From positions 1-49,783 of IMG/VR virus record IMGVR_UViG_3300048834_000291: a stretch of 49,783 nt of DNA; one strand, written 5' to 3'. The notes under the pieces are model-generated. The model made no database searches. It saw only the letters and a program-made list of their open reading frames with translations, and was not told the origin of the DNA. The translations under genes and the position numbers were made by a program. Positions within the stretch are counted from its first letter, which is position 1; every line of letters starts with the position of its first letter. This document shows positions 46,427 to 49,783 of the stretch, piece after piece. This stretch comes from a virus.

Positions 46427-47325
46427 CACGCCTTCGCTTTCTTCTTGACGCCCATCTTCTTCACGGCCTTCGGGGCCGCGACGGCGGGCGGCGGCTCGTC
46501 GACGTCGTCGGGGACCGGCAACGTGTTGTCGAAGGCCGCCATCAGGTTCTTGAACCCCACTTCAGGCGCGTTCCCCATGGGGACCGACCGCACATACCGG
46601 ACGCCGTCCGGTGCCCTGAAGTGTTCCTGCAGGCGGTGGCCCGCCGCGATGTGGTCGTCTCCCTGGAGCAGCAACACGCGCTCCTCGCCGTCGTAGTCGT
46701 AGTACATCCAGATATCGACCATGGCCTCGACCAAGTCGCGGGCCATGCCCGACATGGTCGGCTGGATGCGGTCGTACTTCGTGCCGTCCCTCTTCTGGAC
46801 CTCCTTCTCCGTGGCATGGGAGATCAGCACGACGCCCATCGGCAACGCCATCAGGCGCGTGATGTAGTCGGACAACTCCTTGCGGAGCGCCGCCCATCCC
46901 TTGCCCCACGCTTCCTCGGACGGGTGATCCCACCCCTCGATCTTGCCGACGTGCGCGAAGCACAGCTGGTACAGCATGTCGACCGTATCGACGACGACGG
47001 TGCGGAACTTGCCGGGGTTCTTCTCCAGCGCCCGCAACGCGTCCTTGGCCGTCTTCCACGTGGTGACAGGCGTCTGGTAGATGCGGAGCGCCCGGCCGCC
47101 CGGCTCCGTCATCAGGAAGTAGGCGCCAGGGAACATCGACGCCAAGGTGGTCTTGCCGATCTTCTTCGCGCCGTACAGCAGGATGCTGTAATCCTGCAAC
47201 GAATCGGACGGCTCCGACAGGTCAGTCGGTAGGGCGAACGCCGGGGCGTCGTCGGCTTTGGCCTTGGGGGCCTTGGCCAACACGTCGCCGGCTTTCTTCG
47301 GGGGCATGCGCTTCACTTTCGCCAT
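46426..47325 (-). CDS. Sak4-like RecA-fold ATPase
   Basis: 299 residues from an ATG with GAGGAG upstream. Walker A LLYGAKKIGKTT (52-60), Walker B FRTVVVDTVDML (109-117), then MGVVLISHATEKEV (sensor-like) and a Lys-rich tail. Pattern of AAA_24/Sak4 single-strand annealing recombinases of phages. It works with SSB in homologous recombination and replication restart. It lies two genes from the SSB-like protein, the usual pairing. Confidence 0.8.
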   Translation of the reverse strand: MAKVKRMPPKKAGDVLAKAPKAKADDAPAFALPTDLSEPSDSLQDYSILLYGAKKIGKTTLASMFPGAYFLMTEPGGRALRIYQTPVTTWKTAKDALRALEKNPGKFRTVVVDTVDMLYQLCFAHVGKIEGWDHPSEEAWGKGWAALRKELSDYITRLMALPMGVVLISHATEKEVQKRDGTKYDRIQPTMSGMARDLVEAMVDIWMYYDYDGEERVLLLQGDDHIAAGHRLQEHFRAPDGVRYVRSVPMGNAPEVGFKNLMAAFDNTLPVPDDVDEPPPAVAAPKAVKKMGVKKKAKA

Positions 47326-47452
47326 TGTACTCCTCGTCACTTCGTTGATGGTCGTCACCGTATCCCGCGAGGCTGTCCAGGTCAGCCCCGTGGTGCTTCT
47401 CCAACACCCCCAGGAACCAGGCGTTCAGGGGGTGGACCCGCCGCACGGTCAC
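47222..47452 (-). CDS. hypothetical protein overlapping the ATPase start
   Basis: GTG start forming GTGA with the ThyX-like stop. N-terminal half (VRRVHPLNAWFLGVLEKHHG, then DLDSLAGYGDD) looks like a folded helix. The rest becomes Arg/Gln/Glu-rich where it overlaps the ATPase gene by 104 bp, so the true end is unsure. Unknown function. Confidence 0.4.
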   Translation of the reverse strand: MTVRRVHPLNAWFLGVLEKHHGADLDSLAGYGDDHQRSDEEYNGESEAHAPEESRRRVGQGPQGQSRRRPGVRPTD

Positions 47453-48603
47453 CGAGTCCTCGGCTTGGGGGCGTCGGGATGGTCGTGGGGGTAGGTGCCG
47501 TTCGTGGGAATCCACTTCACCGGCCCGCCGTCCAACGACGACTGGGCCAGGACCCAGAACGGCATCTGCTCACGGCGATGCTGGCGCGGCGTCAGCACGG
47601 GGTCTTCCTGCTCGAACGTGGGCTGGTACTTCATGTCCGGGGGCCACGAGTCCAGTCCGGCGAACGCGGCACGGCCCTGGCGGTCGGAGTGCGACCCCAG
47701 GTACTTGCCGATGAGAGGCGGGCACTTCATCAGGATCTCGCGGTACATCAGCTGCGCGACGCAGTTGATTTCCCAGTCCATGATGAACTCCATCCGGTTG
47801 GCCAGGAAGTCGCGCAACGAAATGAAGTTGTAAATCCCGTGGATGTACGTCTGCGTGCCGATGGGCAGCAGCCGCCGCGCGTCCTGCCACGGTATGCCTG
47901 CGTCGACCAGCGCGGCGTAGATGCGCTTGCCTTCACGGAGGTGGTGTTCGATGACATCCTGCAACCCGAACCGGTCATCGGGCAGGATTTCGTCGTAGGC
48001 GCCGAGCAGCGCTTCGACAGGCTGGTGGTCGGTGATACACGTCCACCGGAGTGTCGGGTCGGCGTCAAGCTGTTCTCTCAGCCACTGGTTCTTGGCGTCG
48101 ACTCGGTCTTTTCCTCGTTTGCCGTCCCAGGGCGCTGTGGGATGCGGCGGCATGCGAGCGCCTGAGGCCCGGCGGATCGTCTCGGGCATGGTCCAGTCCC
48201 GATGGCGCCAGTCGTTGTCGCGCCCGCCATGCTGCATGAACGCGGCGAACCGAGCACGCACCATCTCATGAGTCATGGCGCGAGTTACGCCGTCGATGGT
48301 GAACCAGAACGTGATGCCCTCCAACACTTGCTGGAGTGTGCGCCCGCCGAAGCACGCGTCGAGGTACACTTCGACATCGTGGTCGACGTCAATTTCTGGG
48401 TGGTCCAACGCCTCCTGAATCCGCGACGGCGCCCCGCCCCAGTTCGACTGGAGGTAGTCGAACATCGCGGAGTAGTAGTCGCGAGGCCCCCAGGTGTCCA
48501 GCGTCACGGAAATGGACTCGGGGCCATTCGTGATCTTGAAGTCAGGGGTCTCCCCCCGGTGGTCGGCGTGCGGGCGGTGGCCCGCGTCAGCGTAGTCAGG
48601 CAT
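47449..48603 (-). CDS. divergent ThyX-like (flavin-dependent thymidylate synthase family) protein
   Basis: 384 residues, longer than typical ThyX (about 220-250). FWFTIDGVTRAMTHEMVRAR and FAAFMQHGGRD line up with the ThyX motif RHR-x7-S, but here it reads RAR (116-118) with G in place of S at 126. LLPIGTQTYIHGIYNFISLR and MEFIMDWEINCVAQLM match the C-terminal ThyX helices. An extra acidic/aromatic N-terminal part and a C-terminal Pro/His tail are present. It may methylate, or otherwise modify, a pyrimidine nucleotide. The altered signature makes the exact reaction uncertain. Confidence 0.65.
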   Translation of the reverse strand: MPDYADAGHRPHADHRGETPDFKITNGPESISVTLDTWGPRDYYSAMFDYLQSNWGGAPSRIQEALDHPEIDVDHDVEVYLDACFGGRTLQQVLEGITFWFTIDGVTRAMTHEMVRARFAAFMQHGGRDNDWRHRDWTMPETIRRASGARMPPHPTAPWDGKRGKDRVDAKNQWLREQLDADPTLRWTCITDHQPVEALLGAYDEILPDDRFGLQDVIEHHLREGKRIYAALVDAGIPWQDARRLLPIGTQTYIHGIYNFISLRDFLANRMEFIMDWEINCVAQLMYREILMKCPPLIGKYLGSHSDRQGRAAFAGLDSWPPDMKYQPTFEQEDPVLTPRQHRREQMPFWVLAQSSLDGGPVKWIPTNGTYPHDHPDAPKPRTR

Positions 48604-48608
48604 GGGTG

Positions 48609-49580
48609 CTATCCGATCAGGTGCAGGCAGTTCAACGCATCTTCCAGGTCGGCGACGGGTACGCGCCCGACCGTCTGTGTCAGCGGGGTCGTCCCTCCGT
48701 TCAACACATGGAAGACAGGAATGCCCAGGCTGACGTATTCCTGGACATACTTCGGGTCATCGTCGATCGCGAAGATCTGCGACGGCATCGGCGACAGCCG
48801 TTCGACGAGGACGGTTTTCTTTGACGGGCCGTGCCAGACGTGGTCGTACGGCAGGCCGTGTCGGTTCAGACTGGCAATCGTGTCCATCATCAGGTTCGGG
48901 TAGCGGTCAATCGGCCGTGACGTGACAACGATGATGACGTATCCCAACCCGCGAAGCGCCTGCATAAATTCCTTGGCGTACGGCATCAAGGGCAGGTGCG
49001 CCTTCGCGCCGCTGGTCCGGTACATGTGCTTGTACGCCTCGAACACCGACACCGGAATGCCTGTCGACTCGGCGCTGATCCACTTGCGTTCGCCGATCAG
49101 GCGAATCAGAGTCAGCCGTACGTCGTCGCCCAGGGGCTGCAGGTACAGGAAGTTGCCGAAGTGATCGATGTAGTCAAAGATGACGTTGTCCAGGTCGACG
49201 ATGGCCACCTTGGCCCGCAGGTTGCCCCGCGCGTAGTCGGACACCCACTCTTCGACATATCGCTGCTCGCACACGGCCGACTTAGCCCAGTACAAGCGCT
49301 GGAGCGCTTCTGGCGTGACATCAAACAGGTTGCACAGCGTTACGAAGTACTTGAAGATGTCCGTGAGTTCTTCATGGCTATGCGCCATGTTCGGGCGGTG
49401 CCGGGTGTCCTTCCGATGCTTCTTCCACGCCACGGTCTGGAGCAACTCATGGATCTCAGACTGCATCAACAGGGCAATGTCCTTGACCTGCTCGGCTCGT
49501 TCCGCGTCCGTCTCGGGGTCGGGCCGAAACTTCCGATTGAACCCGTACTGGTCGTGCCAGATCTTTCCCCACTCGCTCAT
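48609..49580 (-). CDS. NTP pyrophosphatase domain fused to a HAD phosphatase
   Basis: 323 residues, ATG at 49580 with GAGG upstream. Residues 25-110: all-helical dUTPase/MazG-like domain with SEIHELLQTV (E42, E45) and HEELTDIFKYF (E71, D74) for metal and nucleotide binding. Residues 123-320: HAD phosphatase with VAIVDLDNVIF (D129, D131), IIVVTSRPID (T220), a lysine near GPSKKTVLV and FAIDDDPKYV (D273-D275). The fusion would hydrolyse an NTP to NMP and dephosphorylate it, or clean the pool of a specific nucleotide. Confidence 0.7.
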   Translation of the reverse strand: MSEWGKIWHDQYGFNRKFRPDPETDAERAEQVKDIALLMQSEIHELLQTVAWKKHRKDTRHRPNMAHSHEELTDIFKYFVTLCNLFDVTPEALQRLYWAKSAVCEQRYVEEWVSDYARGNLRAKVAIVDLDNVIFDYIDHFGNFLYLQPLGDDVRLTLIRLIGERKWISAESTGIPVSVFEAYKHMYRTSGAKAHLPLMPYAKEFMQALRGLGYVIIVVTSRPIDRYPNLMMDTIASLNRHGLPYDHVWHGPSKKTVLVERLSPMPSQIFAIDDDPKYVQEYVSLGIPVFHVLNGGTTPLTQTVGRVPVADLEDALNCLHLIG

Positions 49581-49711
49581 CGTCCCAGCCTCTTCCATGA
49601 GGGGGCGTCCGCCCATCCCTGGCGGTCGTACTTGAGGGAATCCATCCATTCCTGACTGAATGGCTTGTCGTCGCTGACGATCAGGCGCCAAAGGGCACGA
49701 AGTATCTTCAT
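49577..49711 (-). CDS. small hypothetical protein, 44 aa
   Basis: ATG at 49711 with AGGAGA upstream; the TGA overlaps the next ATG (ATGA). The product (MKILRALWRLIVSDDKPFSQ, then EWMDSLKYDRQGWADAPSW) is tryptophan-rich and basic at the N-terminus. No family recognised. Confidence 0.55.
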   Translation of the reverse strand: MKILRALWRLIVSDDKPFSQEWMDSLKYDRQGWADAPSWKRLGR

Positions 49712-49719
49712 GATGTCTC

Positions 49720-49783
49720 CTAGAGAAGTGACGCGAACGTCCGGAGCTGGGCGTCGGTCATGTGCAGCAACTCGTCCGAGTCC
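49720..49783 (-). CDS. partial gene, C-terminal end only
   Basis: Twenty codons and a TAG (DSDELLHMTDAQLRTFASLL) that run off the right edge. Its stop precedes the AGGAGA of the 44-residue gene. Too short to identify. It shows the leftward replication block continues beyond the window. Confidence 0.45.
   Translation of the reverse strand, partial: DSDELLHMTDAQLRTFASLL

Overview
This window is a large piece of the genome of a tailed double-stranded DNA phage (class Caudoviricetes) with a long, siphovirus-type tail. The DNA is GC-rich and densely coded, with many 1-11 bp gene overlaps, Shine-Dalgarno sites of the AGGAG type and sigma70-like promoters (TTGACA-17-CATAAT). There is no integrase, tRNA gene, CRISPR array or rRNA here. 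The host cannot be named. Two perfect parS-type palindromes, Sec signal peptides and a lipobox point to a bacterial host with a standard ParABS chromosome segregation system. The left end starts in a 39-base C run that is probably an assembly or library end. The right end cuts a gene, so the genome continues.

Layout. (1) 1-2650: a left control region. It has two parS-like sites, an AT-rich patch with GTTAAC repeats, a family of AGAGCTTTCCCTG repeats, four small minus-strand genes of unknown function, and a 200-bp imperfect palindrome with an AT-rich centre that separates the leftward from the rightward genes. (2) 2663-6280: early rightward genes encoding zinc-knuckle proteins, a DUF551-like protein, a possible DNA-binding protein and a likely small terminase. 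(3) 6267-13001: packaging and head genes: large terminase, portal, XkdF-type protease, scaffold with a nested in-frame start, decoration protein and major capsid protein. A second TTGACA-17-CATAAT promoter and a structured leader lie inside this module at 9497-9690. (4) 13092-19567: a block of receptor, fibre, glycoside hydrolase and membrane or lipoprotein genes placed, unusually, between the capsid gene and the head-tail connectors. (5) 19577-34930: connectors interrupted by an HNH homing endonuclease, tail completion and terminator proteins, two paralogous tail-tube proteins, a frameshifted tail chaperone, a 1730-residue tape measure, a tail-tip protein and a 1093-residue fibre with a signal peptide. 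(6) 34943-38184: small exported and membrane proteins and a GH108-type endolysin. (7) 38183-38384: a large bidirectional terminator and a structured repeat element. (8) 38367-49783, minus strand: replication and nucleotide genes. These are a TOPRIM/AAA+ primase-helicase, family A DNA polymerase, DUF1599-like and DUF6527-like proteins, an acidic DUF669-like ssDNA-binding protein, a glycosyltransferase-like protein, a Sak4-like RecA-fold ATPase, a divergent ThyX with an altered signature, and an NTP-pyrophosphatase/HAD fusion.

The strongest unusual signals are the paired parS mimics; the synonymously recoded 3' end of the connector gene beside the homing endonuclease; two copies of a conserved structured element at 18333-18414 and 38291-38384; the promoter, short leader ORF and hairpins ahead of the head protease gene; and a nucleotide-metabolism cluster (variant ThyX, glycosyltransferase, DUF1599, pyrophosphatase-HAD) that could make modified DNA. 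All protein functions are recognised by eye from motifs and gene order. No database search was possible.
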